A stretch of 64,000 bases of DNA, from assembly GCA_038206725.1 (NCBI GenBank), contig JBBRAO010000013.1, positions 8,776 through 72,775 of the forward strand, in the 5' to 3' direction. Positions 28,591 through 37,554 of the stretch are shown one piece after another. The notes under the pieces were generated by a model. The model was not told where the DNA came from and searched no databases. It saw only the letters and a program-made list of their open reading frames with translations. The translations under genes and the position numbers were made by a program. The DNA comes from JBAXXL01 sp038206725 (lineage in GTDB: Bacteria > Bacteroidota > Ignavibacteria > Kapaibacteriales > UBA2268). Within the stretch, counting starts at the first letter, position 1. Each line of letters begins with the position of its first letter.

Positions 28591-28722
28591 ATTCATCTGA
28601 TGACTGAGAGTCAGGGGAAAATCTGTCCTACTGAACCTTCCGAAGGTTTCAAACCTTCGGAAGGTTGTAAGTATTTACATCTTCACAAATTTACTAACGC
28701 CATCACCGATTTTCACAAAATA
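28591..28722. repeat. 132-bp duplicated segment, copy B, with orphan T9SS tail
   Basis: Near-identical direct copy of 25502-25633. On the minus strand it encodes the terminal YFVKIGDGVSKFVKM and stop of the Asp-box protein, with no upstream reading frame, and carries the P3 palindrome at 28634-28666. The identity implies a recent copying event. Confidence 0.9.
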
Positions 28723-28743
28723 TAATGTACGTATTTTTTTACT

Positions 28744-28778
28744 TAAAAAAAGAGCAGGCTATAATATAATAACCTGCT
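28744..28778 (-). terminator. Terminator of tRNA-Ser
   Basis: On the minus strand AGCAGG and CCTGCT close a hairpin with an A/T-rich inner stem, followed by CTTTTTTT, 17 bp downstream of the tRNA 3' end. Confidence 0.75.
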
Positions 28779-28794
28779 TTGTGGTTGAGCTTTG

Positions 28795-28881
28795 CGGAAA
28801 AGGAGGGATTCGAACCCTCGGTACACGTAAATGTACAACGGTTTTCGAGACCGCCCCATTCAACCACTCTGGCACCTTTCC
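28795..28881 (-). tRNA. tRNA-Ser (CGA)
   Basis: An 87-nt cloverleaf with a long variable arm (GTACATTTACGTGTAC region), typical of class II tRNA. Acceptor stem GGAAAGG/CTTTTCC (one G-U pair), discriminator G, anticodon loop CTCGAAA giving anticodon CGA (reads UCG), and T arm GAGGGTTCGAATCCCTC. The 3' CCA is not encoded. A hairpin terminator follows. Confidence 0.95.
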
Positions 28882-28976
28882 GAAAAATTCAGAATTCAAA
28901 GTTAACACTTTTTCTTTAATTGAAAAAGATAATGTTTATAAATGAGCCGCTCTGGTGTATTCAATCAATAAATACA

Positions 28977-29441
28977 CTATAATTTCCCAAACAAATCGGC
29001 CATTTCGATAGCCGACATAGCGGCTTCGAAACCTTTGTTTCCGGCTTTTGTTCCTGCGCGCTCTATTGCTTGCTCTATTGAGTCGGTTGTTAAAACACCG
29101 AATATACAAGGCACATTTGTTTCCATAGCGGCATTTGCAATACCTTTGGATACTTCTGCGGCTATGTAATCAAAATGCGGAGTAGAGCCTCTGATTACCG
29201 TGCCCAATGCTATCACTGCGGAGTATTCCTTGGTTGCGGCGATACGTTTTACTAAAACCGGTAATTCATACGCTCCCGGGCAATAGATAATTGTAACATT
29301 ATCCATATCCGCTTCGTGTCTTGCAAACGCGTCCAGCGCGCCTTCTAATAACTTACCAACAATAAATTCGTTCCAACGGGCAATAACTATCGCGTATTTT
29401 TTGCCCTTCGCGTTGAAATTCCCTTCGATTATTTTAGGCAT
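28977..29441 (-). CDS. ribH: 6,7-dimethyl-8-ribityllumazine synthase
   Basis: 154 residues, the normal length. Signature parts are ARWNEFIVGKLLEGA, CPGAYELPVL, LGTVIRGSTPHFDYI and FGVLTTDSIEQA. It catalyses the penultimate step of riboflavin synthesis and forms 60-mer or pentameric shells in the cytoplasm. Its start overlaps the end of the YfhO-like gene by 8 nt, suggesting translational coupling, although no functional link is known. Confidence 0.95.
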   Translation of the reverse strand: MPKIIEGNFNAKGKKYAIVIARWNEFIVGKLLEGALDAFARHEADMDNVTIIYCPGAYELPVLVKRIAATKEYSAVIALGTVIRGSTPHFDYIAAEVSKGIANAAMETNVPCIFGVLTTDSIEQAIERAGTKAGNKGFEAAMSAIEMADLFGKL

Positions 29442-31731
29442 TTTTATTTCCTTTTATTTTTATTTTACTTTTTAGCGACATTAAAACTAAAGATATAACT
29501 GTCAATAACAATGTAATGAAAGCAATTGTTGAACCGGCTTTATAAGCCGATGATTCGTATTTAAATTCAACTTGATGGACACCGCTTGGAATAACAGCGC
29601 CACGCAAGCAATAATCCGCTCTGTACATTTTGGTTACTTTGTTGTCTATATATACTTTCCAAGCCGGATACCATACTTCGGAAGCCACCAAAATTGCTTT
29701 TCTATCGCTTTTCACACTTAAAACGATATGGTTCGATTTATATTCCTTAACCCCGACCTTTCCGTTTACAGGTCCGGGTGGATTTTGCCCCATACCAGCA
29801 GGATTTTCTTCTAAAAGTGCGGTATAGTGTAAATCAGCTTCGTTCGATTTCATCGCTCTTTCCACCGCGTTTTGACTTTTAACCTCATAGTTACCTGCTA
29901 ACCAAAACCTTGGCATACGCGTATTTTTCTCGGTGTAATATACTCTTTGCTGTTGCAAATCAACCAATAATTCATATTTCGTATTCATCAAATCGTAAAC
30001 ATCGGATTTTGTTGGTGCGGGTGGCATACGCAGTTGTAAATTCAGCGGATTGTAACCTTCCAACATCATAATGCGATCAACCATTCCTTGGTTGCGCTTC
30101 ATCGACATAACGCCATATTTAGGAATACGGGTATTTACACGGAATAAATCATTATTAGATGACGGAATGAACATTGCTTTTTGTTCAGGTGCCAACGCAT
30201 AAGCATCTTCAACACTTTGTTTACCTTTGTTAAAGTCGCCGCCGACTAAAAGCAAATCAATAAATATGACCGATGCTAAAACAAACGCAGGTATGGTTCT
30301 TGTTAATTTGCTTTTCAGCATAAAATATCCGCATATAAAAGTCAATACGGAGAATATCAATGTATTCATACCTTGCGAACTAACGAAATCAATATTTTCG
30401 GCGGGTGTATTGAGCATACCTTGTAAGACATTCGTCAAAGCAAGAATGCCAAATAACGCCGGAACAGAACTTGCTATAAGCAAATACTTCATTGCCGGTT
30501 TGGTGATTTTAACACTTGATAGGTAATCCGCACCGTAAGCCGCTAAAATTGAAAAACCGAATACAGCGAAAATCATAATACGCGCCGGCATACGGAAAGT
30601 ACCGAATAGCGGTAAATTATAGAACAAGCCGTGGATGAAGAAATTGCTCCCAAGTGCGAACAAAACCCCGAAAATTGATATAAAAAGCAGGAAGCCCACC
30701 ATTCGTTGGCGCCACATAGCTATAATTGCTATCAAGCCTAATATAAATATGCCTATACCAAAATAAAACGCCGTATCCCAGTAATAGTAATATGGAGCCG
30801 GTTTTTCATTTGTTACTAATGTAAATTGTGCTTCCTGAGTATTTTCAGCATTTATATAACCGAAAACCTTAGGTAAGAATGTTTGCAGTAATTGTTTATA
30901 TTCCAATGAACCTTCGGCAGAGGTTTTTTGCGTTGTTTCCTGACGAACAGAATAACTGAACATTTCCTTAGATGGCATATATTGAATCATATATATACCT
31001 GCGGCAATAGCCACCGCTATAGCGGCTGAACCGAGGTATAATACGATATCGTTTGTCTTTTTGAATTCTTTCTTACGCAGGTTTGCCACCAAATCCCAAA
31101 CGAAATACAAGAATAAGAATAATAGCAAATATAAGGTCGTTTGCGGATGCCCGGAAAGCAACATCATCGCCAATATTAGACCCGACCACAGCGCGTAATA
31201 TATCTTTCGCTGGTCCAATGCCTTTTTGAAAAACAGGAATGCTAGCGGGAACCAAGCGAAGTGATATATCATCATCGGATGGAAAACGTGGCAAATAAAA
31301 ATCATCGAGAAGGAGTATCCAATTGCTCCTATCAACGCTCCGGCAAAGTTGAGTTTCAAGCTTCGTATCAGCAGGAACATCGTTATCTGTGCTAAAAAGA
31401 AATGTAGGATAATCAATAATTGAAGGGCATTCGATGTAAGCACCCCATCGTGAACGAAAAAGTCCATAACGCGGTTCAAAGGATAGTAAAACCCGACCTG
31501 TGGGTCAGCCAAAAAAGGCATCCCGCTGAAGGTATATGGATTCCAAAATGGAACAATACCCGACGATGACTCTACAGCCGCGTAATTTTGAAGCGGATAA
31601 ACTTGCTCCACAAAATCTTCCCAGAAAAAACTGTCTCCGGAAATCTGTCCCCAAAACATAATTGCAGTAGTAACGAGAAATACCGCTATGGCTATTAAAA
31701 CCTTATAATCAAATTGTAACTTCTTTTTCAT
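29434..31731 (-). CDS. YfhO-like polytopic membrane protein
   Basis: 765 residues. A first helix at about 10-28 is followed by the loop GDSFFWEDFVEQVYPLQNYA and about a dozen membrane helices to residue 510, then a soluble extracytoplasmic domain (about 510-725) and a last helix (AGSTIAFITLLLTVISLVLM). This is the layout of the YfhO family (PF09586), GT-C-like enzymes that transfer sugars from lipid carriers in Gram-positive relatives. The aspartate in EDF near the first loop fits a GT-C catalytic position. Substrate unknown. Confidence 0.82.
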   Translation of the reverse strand: MKKKLQFDYKVLIAIAVFLVTTAIMFWGQISGDSFFWEDFVEQVYPLQNYAAVESSSGIVPFWNPYTFSGMPFLADPQVGFYYPLNRVMDFFVHDGVLTSNALQLLIILHFFLAQITMFLLIRSLKLNFAGALIGAIGYSFSMIFICHVFHPMMIYHFAWFPLAFLFFKKALDQRKIYYALWSGLILAMMLLSGHPQTTLYLLLFLFLYFVWDLVANLRKKEFKKTNDIVLYLGSAAIAVAIAAGIYMIQYMPSKEMFSYSVRQETTQKTSAEGSLEYKQLLQTFLPKVFGYINAENTQEAQFTLVTNEKPAPYYYYWDTAFYFGIGIFILGLIAIIAMWRQRMVGFLLFISIFGVLFALGSNFFIHGLFYNLPLFGTFRMPARIMIFAVFGFSILAAYGADYLSSVKITKPAMKYLLIASSVPALFGILALTNVLQGMLNTPAENIDFVSSQGMNTLIFSVLTFICGYFMLKSKLTRTIPAFVLASVIFIDLLLVGGDFNKGKQSVEDAYALAPEQKAMFIPSSNNDLFRVNTRIPKYGVMSMKRNQGMVDRIMMLEGYNPLNLQLRMPPAPTKSDVYDLMNTKYELLVDLQQQRVYYTEKNTRMPRFWLAGNYEVKSQNAVERAMKSNEADLHYTALLEENPAGMGQNPPGPVNGKVGVKEYKSNHIVLSVKSDRKAILVASEVWYPAWKVYIDNKVTKMYRADYCLRGAVIPSGVHQVEFKYESSAYKAGSTIAFITLLLTVISLVLMSLKSKIKIKGNKNA

Positions 31732-31865
31732 AACTTTGAAATATTATTTATAAATTATTCTACAAAAAAATGCAATATAGCAAAAAAATATCATATAACA
31801 TTAGGGCAAATCCTTATTCAATATAAATCTACCCAATAAATGATTTATTTTTTGTCTAAATTGTA

Positions 31866-33323
31866 TTATTCACTTTTTGTAATGTCATATCCTTCGCGGC
31901 TATCTTTAATAGTATAGCCTTTTTCGGCAATTTCTTTGCGCAATTTATCGGCAAGTTCCCAATTTTTTGCCGTTTTTGCATTGAATCGTTCTTCTGCTAA
32001 TTTTTTTATTTCATCGGGTATATCAACAACCTCAATTGGGCGTTCTGTAAAAACCCAGCTCGCAAAGATTTTATTAATATCTTGTAAAAGTTTTATGAGC
32101 TCATTGTTTGCCGATTCAGTCATCTTTTTGGCGTCGTTAGCGTTGATAAAGCCGAATAAATGCGCTAATGCTTTAGGAGTATGAACATCATTAGCCAATT
32201 CTTTGAATATTGAAGTCCGTAAAGCATCTATATCAGCCGCTATATCACCGTACTGCCGTTCAAAAAGTTCATAAATATATTCTTGAATGCGCAAACGTGC
32301 TTTTCTTCCGGCTTTTAAACCGTCGAAAGTGAAATTTAATTTTGTCCGGTAATGAGCTGACATCATTGAATAACGAATATCTATTGGATCAATACCTTTA
32401 TCAATTAAATCGCGCAAAGTATAGAAATTTCCGGCGGATTTGCTCATTTTCTCCCCTTCAATTTCCAAAAATTCGTTATGACAGAAAAATGCGGTTGGGT
32501 CTATTCCATAACCTGCTTTGCTTTGGGCTATTTCGTCTTCGTGGTGTGGAAATTTCAAATCCACCCCACCTGTATGAATGTCGAAGGGTAATCCTAAAAT
32601 TTCGTGTTCCATTGCAGAACATTCCAGATGCCAACCGGGTCTTCCGGGAAGCGATTCACCATCCAACTCAAATTCCCAGCACGGTTCACCTTCTTTAAAT
32701 CCCTTCCATAAAACAAAATCCGAAGCACTTTCGCGTTCGTATTCGTCGGCATCTACTCTGACACCTTCGCGGAAGTTTTCAAAATCTATATGAAACAAGC
32801 GTCCGTATTTATCATCTTTGCTCCATTTACCAACGTTGAAATAAACCGAACCGTTTGCTACGTAAGCATAACCATTTTTATAAATACGTAGTATTAAATC
32901 TTGCATTATATCTATATGTTCGGTTGCGCGAGGCATCATATAGAAATCTTCAGATCGGATACCTAATTTAGCTATATCATCAATGAATTCTTTTTCGTAA
33001 TAAAGCGTAAATAGACGCAAATTCTCCTTAGGGTCAGCAGTTTGTTCACCCATTTCCACTTGCCAAGAGCCACTTTCGGGTTGTGAATTGCGGATTGTTT
33101 TGTCGTCAATATTAGTAATATTCATTACCCACCGCATTTTATAACCGCCTACAGTGCGAAGTACTCTTTGCAGAAGATCGGCAAACAAAAATGCGCGCAT
33201 ATTGCCTATATGTGCTATGTTATAAACTGTTGGACCGCAGGAATACATCCGTACAACTTCGTCACGGATTGGTTGAAAATCTTCTATTTTACGAGGTTCT
33301 GAATTGAATAATTTTATTTGCAT
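31866..33323 (-). CDS. cysS: Cysteine--tRNA ligase
   Basis: 485 residues. The zinc/active-site region YSCGPTVYNIAHIGNMRAF contains the HIGN motif, WHLECSAM and HTGGVDLKFPHHEDEIAQS give further zinc and substrate residues, and GEKMSKSAGNF is the KMSKS loop. It charges tRNA-Cys in the cytoplasm. It lies between the sigma factor gene and the YfhO-like gene, all on the minus strand. Confidence 0.97.
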   Translation of the reverse strand: MQIKLFNSEPRKIEDFQPIRDEVVRMYSCGPTVYNIAHIGNMRAFLFADLLQRVLRTVGGYKMRWVMNITNIDDKTIRNSQPESGSWQVEMGEQTADPKENLRLFTLYYEKEFIDDIAKLGIRSEDFYMMPRATEHIDIMQDLILRIYKNGYAYVANGSVYFNVGKWSKDDKYGRLFHIDFENFREGVRVDADEYERESASDFVLWKGFKEGEPCWEFELDGESLPGRPGWHLECSAMEHEILGLPFDIHTGGVDLKFPHHEDEIAQSKAGYGIDPTAFFCHNEFLEIEGEKMSKSAGNFYTLRDLIDKGIDPIDIRYSMMSAHYRTKLNFTFDGLKAGRKARLRIQEYIYELFERQYGDIAADIDALRTSIFKELANDVHTPKALAHLFGFINANDAKKMTESANNELIKLLQDINKIFASWVFTERPIEVVDIPDEIKKLAEERFNAKTAKNWELADKLRKEIAEKGYTIKDSREGYDITKSE

Positions 33324-33434
33324 TAGACTTTGGATTTTGTAAAAAATACTTGATTAAAACGTACAATTGCTTTTATAATTGTTAAAATGATTCGAAATTT
33401 GGATTTAGTATTAGATTAATTGTGAACTTGCACA

Positions 33435-33474
33435 AAAAACTCGTTCCCAAGCCGATGCTCAGGAACGAGTTTTT
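33435..33474. terminator. Two-way terminator between the sigma factor and cysS genes (P2-related)
   Basis: Perfect 13-bp arms AAAAACTCGTTCC / GGAACGAGTTTTT around 14 nt, with A and T runs on the two sides, so it can act on both strands. Its core resembles the P2 palindrome. It lies 60 nt past the sigma factor stop. Confidence 0.85.
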
Positions 33475-33533
33475 ATAATTTTTACTTTACAGAAGATAGT
33501 AGCGACGAAGTTTCAATACTCCGTTGTTAAAAT

Positions 33534-34394
33534 TTAGCCTAAGTATGTTCTAAGCGATTTCGAACGAGAGGCGTGTCTTAATCTTCTGATTGCTTTTTCC
33601 TTAATCTGTCTAACGCGCTCGCGTGTCAGACTGAATTTTTCGCCAATTTCTTCAAGAGTAAGCGCTTGACCTTCCAATCCAAAATACAGTTTTATAACTT
33701 CAGCCTCTCTAACAGAAAGCGACTCTAAAACCTGTAGAACCTCAACTCTTAAGGATTCGCGTATAAGCTCTGAATCGGGAGGTGGTTGCTGATCGTTCGG
33801 AAGAACGTCGAGCAAACGATTGTCTTCACCTTGAACAAATGGAGCATCTACTGATAGATGTCTTCCCGAAATCTTAATCGTATCGGAAATTTCGGTTATT
33901 GACATATTCAATTGCTCCGCTAATTCCGCGGCTGTTGGCTGGCGTTCAAATTCCTGCTCCAATTCACTGAATTTTTTTCCGATTTTATTTAGGGCACCCA
34001 CACGGTTTAGCGGTAAACGAACAATACGTGATTGCTCTGCCAATGCTTGTAAAATGGATTGTCTAATCCACCATACAGCGTAAGATATAAATTTGAAACC
34101 GCGAGTTTCATCGAAGCGTTTTGCGGCTTTAATTAAGCCCAAGTTACCTTCGTTGATTAAATCGCCTAACGATAAGCCTTGATTTTGATATTGTTTAGCA
34201 ACCGATACAACGAAGCGTAAATTGGCTTTCACCAAACGTTCCATTGCGGCGTTGCTTTCATACCCGCCTTTTTTGATTTTTTGAGCGAGATCAATTTCCT
34301 CTTCAGCGTGAAGAAGATCAACTCGTCCAATTTCTTGCAGGTATTTATCTAAAGATTGGCTTTCGCGGTTAGTATATTGTTTTGTAATTCTCAT
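33534..34394 (-). CDS. rpoD: Primary sigma-70 factor, Bacteroidota type
   Basis: 286 residues, lacking region 1.1, the usual form in Bacteroidota/Chlorobiota. Region 1.2 is LDKYLQEIGRVDLLHAEEEI, region 2 contains NLRFVVSVAKQY and RGFKFISYAVWWIRQSI, region 3 spans about 145-205, and region 4 has the helix-turn-helix LTLEEIGEKFSLTRERVRQI. It directs RNA polymerase to the TTTG / TAnnTTTG promoters seen elsewhere in this window. Confidence 0.95.
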   Translation of the reverse strand: MRITKQYTNRESQSLDKYLQEIGRVDLLHAEEEIDLAQKIKKGGYESNAAMERLVKANLRFVVSVAKQYQNQGLSLGDLINEGNLGLIKAAKRFDETRGFKFISYAVWWIRQSILQALAEQSRIVRLPLNRVGALNKIGKKFSELEQEFERQPTAAELAEQLNMSITEISDTIKISGRHLSVDAPFVQGEDNRLLDVLPNDQQPPPDSELIRESLRVEVLQVLESLSVREAEVIKLYFGLEGQALTLEEIGEKFSLTRERVRQIKEKAIRRLRHASRSKSLRTYLG

Positions 34395-34528
34395 TAAAAT
34401 TTCCGACTATTTCGCAACTATACAAAAGATTCCTTGACGTTAATAAAAAATCATTATTGTAAAAAAAACCCAACCGCACTTTTAAAACACAATTTTCTAA
34501 ATTAATCAAATATATGATTTAAACAACT

Positions 34529-35599
34529 TTATTCGTCGTTATTGACGTGTTTGTGGTGCAATCTCCAAACAGCTATTTTACCGCTTTTCATTTCTATAGG
34601 AGCCAATAAATTTTCTGTTTTCAGGTGTTTATAAAATTCATCCAATAATTTTTCAATTTCGGCAATAGATTCTATAGTAACTAACCTTTTTCTATACTCT
34701 TCCGAATGTGGAATGTCTTTCAAATATCCGGAGTAATGCTTTCTGAACGCCAACAAACCTTTTACCCCGTTTTCTTTATATGAATAGCTTAAGTGTAGCT
34801 TGCAAGTTTCAATGCGTTGTTCGATTGAGATCAAGTCCGATATGATACCGGTTTCTATGTATTGCTTAGCTTGCTTGAATATAAAAGGATTGCCGATAGC
34901 TCCGCGCCCTATCATTACACCGTCGCAACCTTCTGTCTCCATAGCCGATTTGGCATCTTCCGCTGTATATACGTCCCCATTTAAGAACAAAGGAATGTTG
35001 ATATGCTTTTTAACTTTGGTAATATAAGACCAATCAGCATCGCCCCCCATACCTTGACTTCGTGTTCGACAATGCAGAGATATGGCTTGAACTCCTGCTT
35101 CTTCTAATCTTGGTGCTAATTCTTCTATAATTATAGAATCAAAATCCCAACCCAAACGTGTTTTAATAGTTAGGGGTATATCAGCCGAGCCGCAAATATC
35201 AGAGCAAATACGTGCAATTTCGACCATTGCGTCTGGATGTCTCAGCATACCGGCTCCGGCGTTTCGTCGGACTATATCCGGTTTCCAGCACCCGAAATTC
35301 AAATCAATTATATCGGGTTTGAAGTCAAGTGTCTTCATGACCGCTTCAGCCATAATATTAGCATTACCAGAATATAGCTGGATAGCGAAAGGTCTTTCCT
35401 CTGCGTCAAACAAAGTTCTTTTGTTTATTTTTTCAGAACCATTCAGAAATCCTTCGGCTTGGACAAATTCGCTGTAGATAATATCGGCACCCATCATTTT
35501 GCAAATCATACGGAAAGAATAGTCGTTTATCCCATCCATAGGGGCCAAAAGCAAAGGGTTTATCATTCTGATTTTGCCGAGAGTGGTTTCTTTTTGCAT
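34529..35599 (-). CDS. dusB: tRNA-dihydrouridine synthase (DusB-like)
   Basis: 356 residues. FMN-binding TIM barrel: LLLAPMDGINDYSFR, FAIQLYSGN, DIIDLNFGCWKPDI, IPLTIKTRLGW, ISLHCRTRSQG, FLNGDVYTAEDA and GVMIGRGAIGNPFIF. The enzyme reduces uridine in tRNA. The segment around the catalytic cysteine reads GCWKPD rather than the common GCPxxK, so the lysine sits two residues after the cysteine. It begins 1 bp after the mnmG stop, so two tRNA-modification genes are coupled. Confidence 0.92.
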   Translation of the reverse strand: MQKETTLGKIRMINPLLLAPMDGINDYSFRMICKMMGADIIYSEFVQAEGFLNGSEKINKRTLFDAEERPFAIQLYSGNANIMAEAVMKTLDFKPDIIDLNFGCWKPDIVRRNAGAGMLRHPDAMVEIARICSDICGSADIPLTIKTRLGWDFDSIIIEELAPRLEEAGVQAISLHCRTRSQGMGGDADWSYITKVKKHINIPLFLNGDVYTAEDAKSAMETEGCDGVMIGRGAIGNPFIFKQAKQYIETGIISDLISIEQRIETCKLHLSYSYKENGVKGLLAFRKHYSGYLKDIPHSEEYRKRLVTIESIAEIEKLLDEFYKHLKTENLLAPIEMKSGKIAVWRLHHKHVNNDE

Positions 35600-35600
35600 T

Positions 35601-37475
35601 CTATTTCAGGTAAAGTGACAAAATTGAAATGTCGGAAGCGGAAACGCCCGAAATACGCGATGCCTGACCCAACGACCCCGGACGGATTTTGATTAATTTT
35701 TCGCGTGCTTCGTTCGAAAAGGAAGTGATTTTGTTATAGTCGAAATTATCAGGAATAAACTTATGCTCGTTGTTGAGGAAGTACTCAATATCTTTCAATT
35801 GGCGGGCGATATAGCCTTCGTATTTTATCTCGAAACCGGCTTGAAGAACAGCTTTTTTGTCTTTGGCAAGTTCCGCAAAAACCTCGCTTGGTGTTTCGCT
35901 ATTTGATAGCGAAAGGTTCATCAAATCCGCAAAATCGGTTTTGCTTCTTTTGGTTAGGTTATAAATGTCGGTTGTGCCTGTGACCTCCGATTCCTCTACG
36001 CTCAACAAGTATTCGTTGACTATTTCTTTGGTGAGTTTTACTTTTTTTGATTCTTCGATTGAAGATTCTATCAGCTCTTTTCTTAACATCACTTTTTCAA
36101 AAATCTCATCTTCGATTAAACCGAATTTGTTTGCATATTTCATCAAACGGAAATCGGCGTTATCCTGCCTTAAGAGCAAACGATATTCGGCTAACGAGGT
36201 GAACATACGGTAAGGTTCTTCGGTGCTTTTATTAACCAAATCATCAACCAAAACTCCGATATAGGATTCCGCGCGTGTCAATATGAACGGCTCTTCGTTA
36301 TTGATTTTCAGAGCGGCGTTTATACCGGCTACAATTCCTTGTCCAGCGGCTTCTTCATAACCTGAAGTTCCGTTGATTTGTCCGGCAAAGTAAAGTCCGG
36401 CGACATCTTTCGTTTCCAATGTGAATTTCAATTGATAGGGATAAAAATAATCGTATTCGATAGCATATCCGGCGCGGATGATTTCGGCATTTTCTAAGCC
36501 TATGATACTGTTAATTCCCTTTTGCTGAATATCAACTGGTAGGGAGGTTGAAAAACCGTTTACATATATAGAGTCGTCGTTCAAGCCTTCGGGTTCGAGC
36601 AAAATTTTGTGGCTGTCTCTGTCGGCAAATCTATTAATCTTATCTTCAATCGAAGGACAATAGCGCGGTCCAATTCCTTTGATTCTTCCTTGGAACAATG
36701 GCGATCTATCAAATCCCGTTCTTAAAATATCGTGAGTTTCTTTACTTGTTTCAGTGCCGTAGCACATAATTTTGTTTTCAACGTAATTGGTTTTATAAGA
36801 AAATGCTTCGGGTTCTTTGTCGCCGGGTTCTGGCTTTAGCTTGGAATAATCTAAGCTTTTGGCTGAAATCCGCGGAGGTGTGCCTGTTTTTAATCTGCCG
36901 ACTTCGAAGCCGACGGATTTCAAATCGTCCGAAAGAAATTTCACCGCGCGTTCGCCGACGCGTCCACCTTCGGTACTGTCATAACCTGTCCACATCAATC
37001 CATTTAAGAAAGTTCCGGCGCATAAAATCACAGCTTTCGCGGTAATGGTTTCATCGTTTAATGTAATTATTCCACCGACTTTATTATTCTGTATCAGGAT
37101 TTGCTTGACGCTTCCTTCGCCAAAGGTTAGGTTAGGGGTTTTTTGTAAAATATCCAGCGCGAATTTCGGGTACAAATATTTATCAATCTGTGCACGGGGT
37201 GACCAAATAGCCGGACCTTTGGATTTGTTCAGCATTTTGAACTGCAAACCCGCCATATCCGCCAGGCGAGACTGCAAACCGCCAAGTGCATCTATTTCCT
37301 TTACGATATGACCTTTCGCAGTACCGCCAATAGACGGATTGCATGAGGGTCTCCCAATCGCAAATCTATCCATCGTTAGGAGTAACGTCTGCAAACCCAT
37401 TTTCGCCGTTGCATTACATGCCTCTATTCCAGCGTGCCCACCGCCGACAACAATTACATCGAATTTATTATTCAT
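35601..37475 (-). CDS. mnmG: tRNA uridine-5-carboxymethylaminomethyl modification enzyme
   Basis: 624 residues. FAD-binding VIVVGGGHAGIEACNATAKM at the N-terminus, CNPSIGGTAKGHIVKEIDAL, and the conserved end PGSLGQASRISGVSASDISIL. With MnmE it makes the cmnm5U34 wobble modification of tRNA. It is followed by dusB after 1 bp. The start is the ATG at 37475, giving the dinucleotide-binding motif at the usual position. Confidence 0.97.
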   Translation of the reverse strand: MNNKFDVIVVGGGHAGIEACNATAKMGLQTLLLTMDRFAIGRPSCNPSIGGTAKGHIVKEIDALGGLQSRLADMAGLQFKMLNKSKGPAIWSPRAQIDKYLYPKFALDILQKTPNLTFGEGSVKQILIQNNKVGGIITLNDETITAKAVILCAGTFLNGLMWTGYDSTEGGRVGERAVKFLSDDLKSVGFEVGRLKTGTPPRISAKSLDYSKLKPEPGDKEPEAFSYKTNYVENKIMCYGTETSKETHDILRTGFDRSPLFQGRIKGIGPRYCPSIEDKINRFADRDSHKILLEPEGLNDDSIYVNGFSTSLPVDIQQKGINSIIGLENAEIIRAGYAIEYDYFYPYQLKFTLETKDVAGLYFAGQINGTSGYEEAAGQGIVAGINAALKINNEEPFILTRAESYIGVLVDDLVNKSTEEPYRMFTSLAEYRLLLRQDNADFRLMKYANKFGLIEDEIFEKVMLRKELIESSIEESKKVKLTKEIVNEYLLSVEESEVTGTTDIYNLTKRSKTDFADLMNLSLSNSETPSEVFAELAKDKKAVLQAGFEIKYEGYIARQLKDIEYFLNNEHKFIPDNFDYNKITSFSNEAREKLIKIRPGSLGQASRISGVSASDISILSLYLK

Positions 37476-37554
37476 CTATATTTTTATTCTGTTTATTCAA
37501 AATAGTTTTATAATTTTGAAGATTGTACATTTATTAAATACAAAAATACGCAAA

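Noticed and set aside
37339..37554. N-terminal extension of the spermidine synthase-like protein to an ATG at 37339
   Set aside because: It is antisense to the well-conserved 5' end of mnmG and lies outside the usual family start; TTG at 37555 fits better.
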